DNA of 64,000 nt, taken from contig NC_092341.1 of the NCBI RefSeq assembly GCF_046630445.1, positions 259,328,001 through 259,392,000 of the forward strand, in the 5' to 3' direction. Source of the stretch: Rutidosis leptorrhynchoides. Taxonomy: Eukaryota; Streptophyta; Magnoliopsida; Asterales; Asteraceae. Under the pieces are notes generated by a model. That model was not told the DNA's origin. It worked only from the letters and a program-made list of their open reading frames with translations, and made no database searches. The first letter of the stretch is position 1. Each line of letters starts with the position of its first letter. Both the position numbers and the translations under genes were made by a program. Below, piece by piece: positions 1-12,038 of this stretch.

Positions 1-1120
1 CTCATGTTTAGGATAAATCTGACCACTTGGCGACCCTGTTTAATGCTGAGGTCCGTGGATTTCCTGCTGATTTTAGTGATGACTTTTCTAGATTTTTCGT
101 CAACCTACAGCTGGTCTGGACGACAACTTCCTGACCTAAATCAAGAAGCGCGTTTCTTTTTCGGAAGACTTTACTTCCTTTTAATGATGGAATTGATTCA
201 TTGTGTAGATCCATCTCTTCTTTTCTTTCATTGGGTAAAACAGTTTAGTTTAGTCCAAAGCAAAAGTATTTTCAGTTATTTGTTACAGTAATATGTGACA
301 TATGTTTAAAATATCTTGGTAAATTTTCTCACACTTGGCTTTTATTTTCCTTTTTATAGTCCTCTATTCCATTTTAAATGAATTTTAACATTTTGGTTTA
401 TTTCTCAATTTATGTCCTTTCCGAGGTAACAATAATTTCGGTGTTAAAACCTAGTTTTATCATTCATAAATATGTATAAACATGATTTTGAGTTCATTTA
501 ATTGAAAATTTTGAAAAATTTTACTAGAATTGGGTAGTCAGTATATAAGACTAGGGCTGTTCTTTATTATCAGAGAGCACTAGATTCTAATACAACTACT
601 ACTTTATTAGTATTTCTAATGGTAACCAAGTGTATAAAGTAAAAATTTTAAAATCCGAAAGAATTTAACCCCTTCTCACACTTAAGATCTTGCAATGCCC
701 TCATTTGCAAGAAATCAGTAATAATTTAAATTATTGAGGGTGATTTGTGTGAAAATTATTAAATTTTACCAAAGTTTCCAAACATATTTGTGTTTGCTTG
801 CTGAATGATAAATGGTGCATATCATTTGTTCATTCCGTCTTGTTGTTATATCACATTTATTTTACATCTTGTCGTCAAAATTAGTTGCTTTTGCTGAACT
901 TAATGCCAGCCTTTGAAAATGCGTTGTTCTACCCTGTTGTGTACATAAAATAAACTGCAAACATATATACATATTTTTGAAGTTTGGTATATTACCCCAC
1001 ATTAAAAAATTATTAAAATCTAATAATAAAATTTAGAAAATTATAAAAACTAATACAAATCCAACATAAGTATTAAATGTATCAACATTACAAATTATAA
1101 AATAAATAAAACTAAGTAGA
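1..1120 (-). other. Athila 3' non-coding region
   Basis: AT-rich DNA downstream of the env-position gene. A copy of the AATAATTTCGGT...AACCTAGTTTT repeat unit at 431-457 matches the spacer units near 3607-4215, so this still belongs to the element. A purine-rich minus-strand tract (AAGTGTGAGAAGGGG, about 672-686) resembles a polypurine tract, but no LTR start follows it. I see no gene. Confidence 0.5.
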
Positions 1121-2466
1121 CTAGGGATGATACTGATACCAGTAGGGGTTCCATGCATAACCATAGGTGTTATAAAATGCTTCGGCTGGGTTATACGTAG
1201 GATACGGTGGTTGGATCTCTATAGACCAGGGAGGAAATACGGGCGATTGAGTAGGAATATAGTTTCTACCTATTTGTTGGCAATAAGCTATGATTTGGTT
1301 TTGATGAACTTGCCAATCTTCAAATGCTCGATGTCTAGCATTTTCATACTCTTGTGAAGCTATAAACCTTTGCATTTCTGCCATTTCATTTCCCCCTCCT
1401 ACATTACCTTGCTGTTGGTTTCTCTCAACCTGTGGATGTCTACCATTATATCGTACTGCGGCGTTATTTCGCCTCTTCAAAACTTTCGCACCATGGTATA
1501 CATTTAAACCTATTGTATCTCGGGGTTCTGGTTCTTCGATTAGTAATCCCCCCGACTTATATCCACACCGAGATATTCAGCAATCAAAGTAATAAATATA
1601 CCACCTCCTATTATGCTATGCGGTCTCATCCCCCTAACCATAGCTGATAAATAATAACCCACACAATAAGGTATACTTACAGCGCTTTGTGGGTCTCGAA
1701 TACACATGTGGTAAAACAAATCCTGTTCATTTACCTTTTCCTTGTTCTTACCTCGTTGTGTAATCGAATTGGCTAAAAACCTATGAATTACTCTTAATTC
1801 AGCTCTATCTATATCCAAATAAGAGTAATTTCCCCCTTTAAATCGGTGATGGCTAGTCATTTGACTCCATACACCATGCGTATCAAAATTTTTGTCTATC
1901 TTTCTACCATTTAGTATCAACCCTCTACAATCGGCAGATGCTAACTCCTCAGGCGTATATATACGTAAAGCCTGAGCCATGTCTAGTAAAGACATGTGGC
2001 GCATCGAACCTCCTAACAAAAATCTAATAAAAGATCGATCGGTTAAACTAGCTACCCGATCATTTAATTCTATACTACACAACAATTCTTCACACCATAC
2101 TTTATATACAGGTCTACGCATGTTGAATAACCGTTCCTAATCGTTAAAAGTAGAATTACCATACCTCTGTGCAAGTAATTCCCTAATTGGCCCGGCCAAT
2201 TCTACAGCTTCTAATGGTTCCCATTCTATGACCCTAGGTACTTCAACAGCTTTAGAATGAAGAGTATGCAAACCCCTTTGGTATTTTGGATAATATATCC
2301 AAAGTCTGTCAAATCTCAGGTTCGGGTGCAAATCTTCCAAGTGCATATCAGAAAATGTCATGACTGGATGAGGTATATCTTGTTTGTAGTAGTTATCCAC
2401 CTCCTGTTGTTCCGTATTCTCAGCAGGAGCATTGCGAGCTTGGGATGAAGATTCACCCCTTTCAGT
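1121..2466 (-). pseudogene. Athila ORF-1-like gene in env position
   Basis: Three collinear pieces form one broken gene. 2137-2466 has no ATG of its own and opens at a 3' splice site. It stops at an in-frame TAG (2137-2139) and continues in the same frame as 1540-2121, with FLLGGSMRHMSLLDMAQALRIYTPEEL and later YCVGYYLSAMVRGMRP. The frame then shifts at a run of six G (plus strand C 1548-1553) into the 1121-1480 frame, a Tyr/Pro-rich tail ending in YQYHP. The middle resembles the Athila ORF-1 family found downstream of pol. Its function is unknown; I see no clear signal peptide or transmembrane segment, so an envelope role is not supported. Confidence 0.75.
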
Positions 2467-4302
2467 CTGCAAAACACATTAAACACAATTTTTGTGTATC
2501 CAAATATGCATTAATGTCAGCAAAATCATCAATCAAAATAATTACAATGACATGTTTAATTTATATCAAACTTAAGCTCATTTTCATATTTTCATCAAAT
2601 CTACACTTTTTCAAATAAGCATATACGAAAATGTTCGCCAAGTTCATAAGCATTCAACTCAAATAACATGTCAAAATAATCATCACTAGCAATTAAACAA
2701 GTTTCAAATGGCATTATCTCTCAAAAATCAAGTTCATGAATTTTAGACTTGAAAAAGTCCACTTTAATTCTCAAAATCATGTTTAGGCTCAAAGTTTGGA
2801 TCATTTAACTACCTAAACATGTTACACTGCTTAATTTAGCAACAATTCATGACAAAAATCGGCCATAACCTATTTATATCAAAAAGCCCCAAATTGCTTA
2901 AGAACACAAACCCTAGATTACTCAAAATTTGAAGTTTAAGGCTTCTAATCATGTTAAATAGCATCAATCTAGGTTATACAAGCATAATACATAAGCAATT
3001 TAAGCATAATTACCCTAAAAAGCATCAAAATCGAATTGGGGAAAAAATTGCTCAAGAACACTAATTTTCGGATTAAATGGTGTTTAGGTGTAGAAATTTG
3101 CCGTTTTTCTTGAGTAATTCCTTGATAGCATCCTTCTCAACATGATTTTAGTAAAAGATTTGATGATTAACGGTGAAAAATTGTGAATTTGGGAGGTCTT
3201 TTTCGTGTATTTTCGGGTTTTATTTCGCAGAATTTGGTGTGGTAGTGTGCAACTGAGCTGTTCTTTACGTTTTTATTTTTTCTGTATTTTGGTCCCTCCG
3301 CGAGTCGCGGTGTTTGACCCTTCAAACTCCGCAAGTCGCGGAGTTTGTATTTTTTTTTTAACATCTTATACTAATTAAAACAATTAAGTAATTAATTTTA
3401 AAATTTTGTTTCCCTTGTTATTTAGGACGAGGTCGTTTCGGATCGATGTCATAGTCCGTCCTTCAACAAAATTTTAAAATTTATCTTTTTCAAGCGATTG
3501 TTTTAAAAGCTTAGATTTTTGGTTTTTTTTTTATGTTTTTGGCATACTTTAATTCAATAAGATTAAAAATAATGATAATAAAAGTTCTCGTCCCTCCCTC
3601 GGGTAAAGCAATTTCGGTTCAATGACCTAGTCTTCAACTTACGACGAATTTTAAAAATCATATTTTTAACTTAGCGAAATAAAGTAAATTTTTGTTTTTA
3701 AATTCACACAACTTAAATATAAAATTCAAAATTAATATTAAAAATTTACACCAAACTTACAATTTAAAATGCATAAAAATAAAATTCATATTTTAAAAAT
3801 TAAAAATTCACACCAAACTTAATTTAAAAATTAATATTATAAAATCACACCAAACTTATATTATATTTTTCAAATATTTACAATTTTAAATATATTGTTT
3901 TTACAAAGTTTACAATATTAATTTAAGATTTATATATTAATTTTAAAAATATGGTAAAAATAAAATTAAAAATCTTTTTGGCTTTTTATCCCACTTTAAT
4001 CAATCAAATATTATCAAAAATATGCGCCCCTCTTTTCGGTAAAGTAATTTCGGTTCCAAGACCTAATTTAACTCATGACGAATTTTTAAAATATTTTGGG
4101 TTGATTGATTAAAGATATTTTTACCTTAAGAATAAACGTTAAATTTCGCAGTGATGTAATAAATTTTTGAATGATATCAATAATTTCGGTCGCCAAACCT
4201 AATTTTATTCAATACCAATTTAACACTTTATAGCGAACAAATTAGCGTTTATTATCAAAAGGTTAAAAATAAAAATAAAAACAAAAAACTGTACAAACTT
4301 AC
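2467..4302 (-). other. Predicted 1.8-kb intron / non-coding spacer in Athila
   Basis: Strongly AT-rich sequence between the small ORF and the env-position ORF. It is bounded by GTAAGT (4302-4297) and TTTTGCAG ending at 2467. It contains diverged repeats of a unit built around AATTTCGGTT...GACCTAATTT near 3607, 4045 and 4189, and a GC-rich dyad at 3296-3346. I see no coding signal. Confidence 0.5.
3296..3346. repeat. GC-rich dyad pair, Athila copy 1
   Basis: CTCCGCGAGTCGCGG (3296-3310) is followed by a perfect 9-bp stem, AAACTCCGC (3324-3332) and GCGGAGTTT (3338-3346), with a 5-base loop. Related pairs occur at 11497-11546 and 13520-13571. Confidence 0.8.
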
Positions 4303-4738
4303 CTGTGAGATAGTATTCTTAGTTATACGATCTATCTCATTCATAAGATAGTGGGTTTAATTGGTTTTCCATGGCTACATAGGCGTAACCTCGAGCATTC
4401 AGTGTTTTTTCTTCTAAACATATGAACGGTCCGTCTCTGCATAAAGTAACAAATTCGGTATTTGAATAGGTTTGATTATTTGAACATTTACCTCCATGTG
4501 ACCATTTTCCGCATTTGTGACATCTTTCAAGGTGTCGTGCTCTTCTTTTCGCTGCGGATTTTGATTTTCCTTTACCAAATTGTAACTTATTATCTTCGCA
4601 TCTGGATTCTTTTCTTACTCCGTCCAATCTTTCTCTGATTACTGATACTATTTCACTCGGAAGTGTGTCATTATTACGTTTAGTGATCAAAGCGTGTAGC
4701 ATTAGACCATGGTTTAGTTCACAGGCAGTCTTCATTTC
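4303..4738 (-). other. Predicted internal exon with splice sites, Athila subgenomic RNA
   Basis: On the minus strand a T8-AG acceptor ends at 4739, and a perfect donor CAG|GTAAGT spans the 4303/4302 boundary. An ATG at 4344-4342 opens a frame of exactly 14 codons up to the donor. Joined to the acceptor at 2467 (TTTTGCAG), it enters the env-position ORF in frame. The prediction is from signals only. Confidence 0.6.
4337..4735 (-). CDS. Small zinc-knuckle-like ORF between pol and env position
   Basis: An intact 132-codon ORF starts at a true ATG 164 bases downstream of integrase. It is basic in the middle and carries CHKCGKWSHGGKC, a CX2CX4HX3C pattern one residue shorter than the classical retroviral knuckle. 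I do not recognise the protein. Three bases upstream of its ATG is a strong 3' splice site (a run of eight T, then AG at 4740-4739). Its stop codon overlaps the ATG that would start the env-position protein, and CAG|GTAAGT follows 34 bases later. It looks like the body of an internal exon of a spliced subgenomic RNA. The lack of lesions contrasts with gag-pol and env. Confidence 0.6.
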   Translation of the reverse strand: MKTACELNHGLMLHALITKRNNDTLPSEIVSVIRERLDGVRKESRCEDNKLQFGKGKSKSAAKRRARHLERCHKCGKWSHGGKCSNNQTYSNTEFVTLCRDGPFICLEEKTLNARGYAYVAMENQLNPLSYE

Positions 4739-4899
4739 CTAAAAAAAATAAAAATTCAGAATGAGGGGAGAAGACTAGTTCTTTAGGGTCTGCTAGGGAA
4801 AGACCATTCGGGTTCCATTTTCGAGAACTACACGAAAACATACAATCTAACTCTAACAGAAATATATAAAATCCTTTAAAGATTTGATTCTCTCCACAC

Positions 4900-6573
4900 T
4901 TAGTTAGCTGTGGTATCGAAATTGTGATTAGCTTCGTTGTCGATTTCCATTGGACTATCTATGTAGTGTTTAACTCTGTGATCATTAACTTTAAATTCAA
5001 TCCCATTTGAATTTATTAATTCTACTGTTCCGTATGGGAAAACTCTTTTGACTATGAATGGTCCAGACCATCTTGATTTCAATTTTCCAGGAAATAGCTT
5101 GAATCGTGAATTGAAAAGAAGAACTCTGTCTCCTTCTTTAAATTCTTTTAAACTTCTGATTCTTTTATCATGCCATTTCTTCGTTCTTTCTTTATAGATT
5201 AACGAATTTTCGTATGCTTCATGTCTTAATTCTGCTAATTCGTTTAGTTGACTTAATCGTAGACGTCCAGCTTCATGTATATCAAGATTACATGTCTTCA
5301 AAGCCCAAAATGCTTTGTGTTCAATTTCTACTGGAAGATGACATGCTTTTCCATAAACAAGTCTAAAAGGTGTGGTTCCAATTGGAGTTTTGTAGGCTGT
5401 TCTAAAAGCCCAGAGTGCATCCTCCAATTTAATGGACCATTCCTTCGGATTTGATCCTACGGTTTTATCTAGAATACGTTTTAAAGCTCGGTTGGTATTT
5501 TCAACTTGTCCACTTGTTTGTGGATGATATGCGGTGGAGATTTTATGAGTTACTCCATATCTTTTAAGAACTTTCTCAAGTTGATTATTACAGAAATGAG
5601 TACCCCGATCACTTATTAAAGCTTTCGGTGTTCCAAACCTTGCAAAAAGACGTTTTAAAAAGTTGACTACAACTCGTGCATCGTTAGTTGGGAGAGCTTG
5701 TGCTTCCGCCCATTTAGATACATAATCAATGGCTACGAGAATATAGAGATTATTATGAGATTTTGGAAATGGACCCATAAAGTCAATACCCCAAATGTCA
5801 AATACTTCACATACTTGGATAACATTTTGTAGCATTTCATCACGTTGACTTATTTTTCTGGCCCTTTGACAAGCATCACAGGATTTGCAAAGAAGGTGTG
5901 CGTCTTTGTAAATTGTAGGCCAATAGAATCCAGCATCGTAAACTTTTCTTGCTGTTAGTTGAGGCCCATAATGCCCTCCTGTTGGTCCTGTGTGACAATG
6001 GTTTAAAATTTTACTAGCTTCATCTCCGAATACACATCGGCGTATTATTCCATCTGGATAACTTTTAAAAAGATGTGGATCTTCCCAGAAATAGTGTTTT
6101 ATATCACTGAAGAATTTCTTTCGTTTTTGGTACGATAATCCTTTTTCAAGGAATCCACATACTAAATAGTTTGCATAGTCTGCAAACCATGGAATTTCAT
6201 TATAATCTATCTTCAATAGATATTCATTAGGAAAGTTGTCTTGTATGGCCGATTCATTTAGAATTTCTAATTCGGGATTTTTAAGACGAGAAAGATGATC
6301 AGCGGCGATATTTTCTGCTCCTCTTTTATCTCGGATTTCAATATCAAACTCTTGTAAGAGTAAGATCCAACGGATTAATCTTGGTTTAGCATCTTGTTTC
6401 GAAAATAGGTATCTAAGAGCAGAATGGTCGGTATAGACCACCGTTATTGCTAGAACGAGATATGAACGAAATTTGTCAAAAGCAAAGACAATAGCAAGGA
6501 GTTCTTTTTCAGTAGTTGTGTAATTTGTTTGTGCTCCTTGTAACATCTTACTAGCATAATATATAGGTTGAAA
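4900..6573 (-). pseudogene. pol: Athila pol, RNase H and integrase part
   Basis: This is the same frame as the protease-RT piece, after the single TGA. RNase H continues with [20 protein letters not shown] and [11 protein letters not shown]. The integrase has a zinc-binding HHCC domain ([10 protein letters not shown]...CKSCDACQ). Its catalytic core is complete: Asp in [10 protein letters not shown], Asp in ISDRGTHF and Glu in [10 protein letters not shown]. The C-terminal part has the [16 protein letters not shown] fold. No chromodomain is visible, as expected for Athila. All catalytic residues are present, so only the upstream lesions disable the polyprotein. Confidence 0.9.
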
Positions 6574-8988
6574 TCATTTTTCAATCCTTTGTCCTAAAAC
6601 GGCTCCCATTGCAAAATCACTTGCATCGCACATTAGTTCAAATGGTAGATTCCAATTTGGTGTTATCATGATCGGCTCATTAGTGAGTTTCTCTTTAAGA
6701 ATATTAAAAGATTTGATACATTCATCTGAAAAGATGAATGGAGCATCCTTTTCTAGGAGTTTATTCATAGGAGTGGCAATTTTAGAAAAATCTTTTATGA
6801 AACGTCGGTAAAAACCGGCATGCCCTAGAAAACTCCTAACTCCTCTAACATTGGTGGGATGTGGAAGTTTAGCAATTACATCTACTTTAGCTCTATCCAC
6901 TTCAATTCCTTCTTTTGAAATTTTATGACCAAGAACGATGCCTTCTTTAACCATAAAATGGCATTTCTCCCAATTAAGAATTAGATTTGATTGTTCGCAT
7001 CTAATAAGCATTCGTTTCAGATTAACTAGACATGATTCAAATGTATCACCGAAGACTGAAAAGTCATCCATGAAAACTTCCATGCATTCTTCTATCATGT
7101 CATGAAAAATCGCCATCATACACCTTTGAAAGGTTGCAGGGGCGTTGCAAAGTCCAAATGGCATGCGTTTGTAAGCAAAAGTACCATAAGGGCACGTGAA
7201 TGTGGTTTTCTCTTGATCTTCGGGTGCTATTGGAATTTGAAAATATCCGAAAAATCCATCTAGAAAACAATAGTAACTATTTCCGGCTAATCTTTCCAAC
7301 ATTTGATCAATGAAAGGTAAGGGAAAGTGATCTTTTCTGGTGGCGTCATTTAATTTTCTATAATCAATACACACACGCCATCCTGTTACAGTCCTAGTAG
7401 GAATAAGCTCATTTTTCTCATTTGTAATGACAGTCATGCCACCCTTCTTAGGCACGCATTGAACTGGGCTTACCCATGGACTATCAGAAATTGGATATAT
7501 CAAACCTGCATCTAGCAGTTTAATAATTTCTTTTTTAACTACATCTTGCATATTAGGATTTAGTCTTCGTTGGCATTGCACATACGTTTTATGACCTTCT
7601 TCCATAAGGATTTTATGTGTGCAATACGAAGGACTTATTCCTTTAATATCATGAATCTTCCATGCAATGGCTGGTTTATGAGCTTTCAACACAGAAATGA
7701 GTTGTGATTTCTCATTTTTAGTAAGAGAAGACGATATTATTACAGGTAATTCAGATTCACCATGTAAATAAGCGTATTCCAGATGGTTTGGAAGTGGCTT
7801 TAACTCTAATTTAGGAGGTTCTTCTATCGATGATTTGTATCGATATCTGTCTTCTTCTTTTAGCATTTGAATTTCTTCTATTGTTGGTTCATATCCATTA
7901 GCTATAAGTGTAGCTAACATTTCAGCTTCATCAATTGGTTCATTACCTTCTCCTAAAGAACATTCTCCTGTTCCTTGTAATTCTGGAAATTCTTCTAATA
8001 ATTCTGCATGTGAATCTATAGTTTGAATATAATAACATGTATCATATGCAGATTGTGGTTGTTGCATTGCTCTATCAACTGAAAAGGTAACACTCTCGTC
8101 CTCTATACTTAGGGTCAGTTTCTTACCAAACACGTCTATCATTGCTTTAGCCGTGTTTAAGAATGGTCTTCCTAATATGAGAGGAACTTTAGAATCTTCT
8201 TCCATGTCCAGAACAACAAAATCTACTGGAAATACTAAAGTACCAACTTTAACTAGCATGTTCTCCATTATCCCTCTAGGATATTTTATTGATCGATCGG
8301 CTAGTTGTATGCTTATTCTTGTTAGTTTCAATTCTCCAAGGTCTAGTTTAGCGTATAGTGAATACGGCATTAGATTTATACTAGCACCTAAGTCTGCCAA
8401 TGCTTCTATTGAACTAAGACTACCCAGAAAACATGGAATTGTGAAACTTCCTGGATCAGATAGTTTTTTTGGTATCTTATTCAACAGCACTGCTGAACAA
8501 TTAGCGTTCATGGTAACAGCCGAGAGTTCTTCCATTTTCTTTCTATTTGTGATCAGATCTTTCAAGAATTTAGCATATCTAGGCATTCCTGAAATCACAT
8601 CAATGAAAGGAAGATTTACATTTATCTGTTTAAACATATCCAAGAATTTGGATTGCTCGGCTTCAAGTTTCTCTTTCTTCATTTTACTCGGGTAAGGAAG
8701 TGGTGGTTGGTATGGTTTAACATAAGGTTTAGCCTTAACTGTGTTATCTTCATTAACCTTCTCAACTACCGGTTCTTTTTCCTTATCTTGATCAGGTTGT
8801 GGTTCTTGTGGAGTAGGAATAGCTTCATCAGAAGTTACAGGTATTTCAGGTGGTTTAAGTGTTGTACGACTTCTTGTGGTAATGGCTTTAGCTGTTTCAT
8901 TCCGGGGGTTAGCATTTGTATCACTAGGTAAACTTCCCGGTTTTCTTTCACCTATTAACCTTGCTAGGCTACTTACTTCTTGTTCCAA
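6574..8988 (-). pseudogene. pol: Athila pol, protease and reverse transcriptase part
   Basis: The 804-residue frame opens with a linker and then an aspartic protease with the Athila-type active site DLGASINLMP near residue 200. The reverse transcriptase follows, with RVCIDYRKLNDATRKDHFPL, the catalytic FMDD box (VFMDDFSVFG, about residue 640), and the start of RNase H (LMCDASDFAMGAVLGQ). It ends at an in-frame TGA (6574-6576) where the family has Arg after GQRIEK. That fits CGA to TGA, a C-to-T change at a CpG. The frame continues unchanged on the other side. Confidence 0.9.
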
Positions 8989-9914
8989 GTTTTGAATAGA
9001 AGCTTGTTGATTTTAAATGCTTGAGCATTTTGTTCATTGGTTTGTTTTTGAGATGTGAAAAACTGTGTTTGAGTTTCAACTAGCTTCGTCATCATATCTT
9101 CTAAATTCGGCTTTTTATCATCGGGTTGTGGTGGTTTGTTTTGAAAATTAGGTCTTTGCTGATTGTAAGTATTGTTGGATACTTGTTGATTGCTAGGACC
9201 TTGTTGGTTGTTGTATGGAACATTTCTGTTATAATTCTGATTTTGATTGTAGATCGGTCTTGGCAGTTGATAATTATTCTGATAATTATTTCCAGGCCTT
9301 TGGTTTATGTATGAAATATTCTCTCTTTGTTCCATTGTTAATTCAATACTGAGACAATCTTTTGTCAAATGTGGTCCTCCACACTGCTCACAACTAATTC
9401 GTATTGAGTGAATATCCTTAGTCATCTTTTCCATTCGTCTCTCGACAGCATCTATCTTTGCGGAAATGGAATCTAAGTCATGGCTAGAATCGGCTCTAGC
9501 TGCTTTAGATGATCTAACGATATCTTTTTCTTGGTGCCACTCATGTGAGTGGGAAGCAGTGTTATCAATAATTTTGTAAGCATCAGTTTCGGTTTTCTTC
9601 ATAATGGAACCACCAGCTGCTATATCTATGTCTTTCCTTGTAGTGATGTCGCATCCTTGGTAGAATATTTGTACTATTTGACAAGTGTCTAAACCATGTT
9701 GCGGACATCCTCTTAATAACTTTCCAAATCTTGTCCACGCCTCATATAGAGTTTCATTTGGCTTCTGTGTGAACGTAACAATTTCTCCTTGAAGTCTTAC
9801 GGCTTTAGACGCCGGAAAGAATTGTTTAAGAAATTTTTCAACTAAAACGTCCCATGTATCAATCGCCCCTTCAGGTAACGATTCCAACCAATCTTTGGCT
9901 TCTCCCTTTAAAGT
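8973..9914 (-). pseudogene. gag: Athila gag, C-terminal part
   Basis: This continues the frame of the upstream gag piece after the TAG. It holds the core retrotransposon gag domain (AIDTWDVLVEKFLKQFFPASK, LYEAWTRFGKLLRGCPQHG), a zinc-knuckle-like CEQCGGPHLTKDC near residue 165, and an Asn/Gln-rich stretch. It ends at 8973 out of frame with pol. One missing A in an A-run near 9013-9017 explains this: with one more A the frame runs straight into the pol ORF. Athila elements normally have one fused gag-pol frame. Confidence 0.85.
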
Positions 9915-10499
9915 CTAGGGAAATAACATGAGATATATCTGTTCATCCTCAACTTCTCTTATTTTAAATAGAGTGCAGATCCTATTAAAGGTACGAAGAT
10001 GTTCATTTGGATCTTCCTTCGGTGCACCACTAAATTGGCATTGATTAGTCACCATGTGTAGAATTTGTCCTTTGATTTCATAATCTGGCGCATTAATGTC
10101 TGGATGAGTAATTGCGTGACCTTGTCCAATGCATTTAGCTCTCATTCGGTCTTCCATACTTAAAGGTTCCAGATTCTCCATAATTGAATTTGTTGAATCG
10201 GAATCACTAGAGGATTCTGATTTAATGGTTCGTTCCTCAACAATCTCTGTTTGAATGATTGGTTGTTCCGGAGGAAAATTTAATGGTTCAGGATCTATGA
10301 ATCGTCCCTGAATATTCTCCGGATTCTCAATTGTGAGGTCGGGTTCAAAAAATGGATTATCGGAAATTTGAACTGGAGTACTTGGTCGACTGGATGACGA
10401 TTCTAAAGAAAAATCAACGGTGGTAATATTTGCTAAATGTCTTGATCTAGTTACAGGTGGTGAACGTACAAAAGGTGGTGAACGTCTTGCTCGGTGCAT
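9915..10499 (-). pseudogene. gag: Athila gag, N-terminal part
   Basis: The 194-codon frame starts at an ATG (residues MHRARRSPPF) and ends at an in-frame TAG at 9915-9917. The first ~130 residues are Ser/Pro/Glu-rich and low complexity. From about residue 145 it enters a retrotransposon gag fold with the segment EDPNEHLRTFNRICTLF. The same frame continues past the stop as ordinary gag (LKGEAKDWLESLP), so the TAG is a nonsense mutation and not a real end. Gag would form the cytoplasmic virus-like particle. Confidence 0.85.
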
Positions 10500-12008
10500 T
10501 CACTGAATATCCTATTAGTTTTTTAAAAAGGAAAGAAAAATTATATAAGTTATCCAATTAATAGACTTTTCTGATTTTGCCCACGTTTCGAATAGCCAAA
10601 AGATGCAGCAGAGGGGCAGGATTCATTTGGTTTCAATATAATTGAGGACTGTTTGGCTCCAATAACCCGGTCCACGTACAAATCCAACTATTACTACGAA
10701 CCAGAAAATTTTGATGTCTATCAATTTAACCACTTAAAATAAATTTTCGTAATTTTAAGAAATTTAGATAAGAAGTAGAATAAAAATCTATGTCCTAAAA
10801 ACTAGAATAGCGAGAAATAAGAAAGAAAAAGAGTGCGTCGGAAAAAGATCGAAAAATAAAAATAAGAAAGAAAAAGAGTGACTTATAGAACTTAAAAACA
10901 CTCGACTAACCCAACCTTATTACTATCACTAACTTAAAATTATAATCGCAAATTGAGATTACTAATTGGAATGATAATTGATACATAGGTAAAAGGTGTC
11001 TAAAAATATTAAAGCTTACAAGTAAAACTATATCCCAAATGGCAATAACTTAAAAAGAAACTAAAACTTAAAAAGGTGTCGCAAAATTCTAAAGCACATA
11101 AATCTTAGTCTAAAGAAAAAGCACTTAAGGGATTTTACGGCAAAGTCTAAAAATCTAGAAGTAAAAATAACTATGGCAAAAACTAAGTTTAAAACTAAAA
11201 ATTAGCGAAAAATACAAATATTATGCTAAAATAATTAAAAAGGGACAAAATATAAAAATATACAAAAAGTTGTAAAAAGTACAATTTTTATAAAAATATT
11301 ATTTTTATATTATTTATTTTATTAAACTATTAATTTTATATTTTAATTAAACTTATTTAACTAAAATACAATTTAATTTAAAAACTTAAAACTAATTATA
11401 ATAATAAATAAGTAATTAGGGTTAATAATAATAAATAAATAATAATTACCCCGTATTTAATGCCTGATTAGGGTTTCTGTCGGCGTGTCAGAGTGTCTCC
11501 GCGAGCCGCGGTATTCGAAGCTGCAAACTCCGCGAGTTGCGGGGTTCCAATTTTCAGATGACAGGTTGATTAAAATTCGACGCGTTTTTTGTTTTTTTTT
11601 TTTATATTCTGTTTTATATTTTCTGTTTAAATAAAAATATTTATATAATAAAAACTTATATTTAAAAACTAAAATAAAAATAGAACTACTTTATAATTTT
11701 ATAAATATCTTAAAAATAGATTTATATATATTAAATTTTTTTTTTCGGTTTTTTTTTATGTTTTAAATAAAAATATTTAAATAAAACTTATATTTTTATA
11801 AAATAAAAATAAAGAAACTTTATAAAACTTAAATATTTAACAAGATCTTAAAAAAATATATAAATTTTTGTTTTCTTTTTATATTTTCGAATAATTTAAA
11901 ACGTATTTTTACAAAAGTGAATTTTAATAAAAGTAAACTAAAAATAAAAATCATTTTTTTAAAAAAAAAAAAAATTTAGCGTTACGCTTCCGGCTTTTAA
12001 GCTAGATT
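10500..12008 (-). other. Athila 5' leader, non-coding
   Basis: About 1.5 kb of very AT-rich DNA between the primer binding site and the gag start, with A-rich and T-rich runs and no credible ORF. One GC-rich dyad pair lies at 11497-11546. Long leaders are usual in Athila elements. I found no convincing splice donor here, although the downstream exon structure would call for one in the leader or LTR. Confidence 0.7.
11497..11546. repeat. GC-rich dyad pair, Athila copy 2 (leader)
   Basis: CTCCGCGAGCCGCGG (11497-11511), then CTGC and AAACTCCGC (11525-11533), then GCGGGGTT (11539-11546). It has the same two-part layout as copies 1 and 3, with one stem mismatch. Confidence 0.8.
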
Positions 12009-12028
12009 GTTCCCCGGCAGCGGCGCCA
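12009..12028 (-). other. Primer binding site (tRNA-Asp type) of the Athila element
   Basis: The minus strand reads TGGCGCCGCTGCCGGGGAAC, which matches the Athila-type site complementary to the 3' end of tRNA-Asp. It lies 10 bases inside the 5' LTR. Confidence 0.85.
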
Positions 12029-12038
12029 AAAATATACT

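Noticed and set aside
4..291. Open frame of 95 codons at the left edge, and an antisense one of 68 codons.
   Set aside because: No recognisable motif, and the region belongs to Athila 3' non-coding DNA; treated as chance.
1121..2466. A true retroviral envelope protein in the env position of the Athila element.
   Set aside because: No signal peptide, fusion peptide or anchor is visible; the similarity is to the Athila ORF-1 family, so only the position is env-like.
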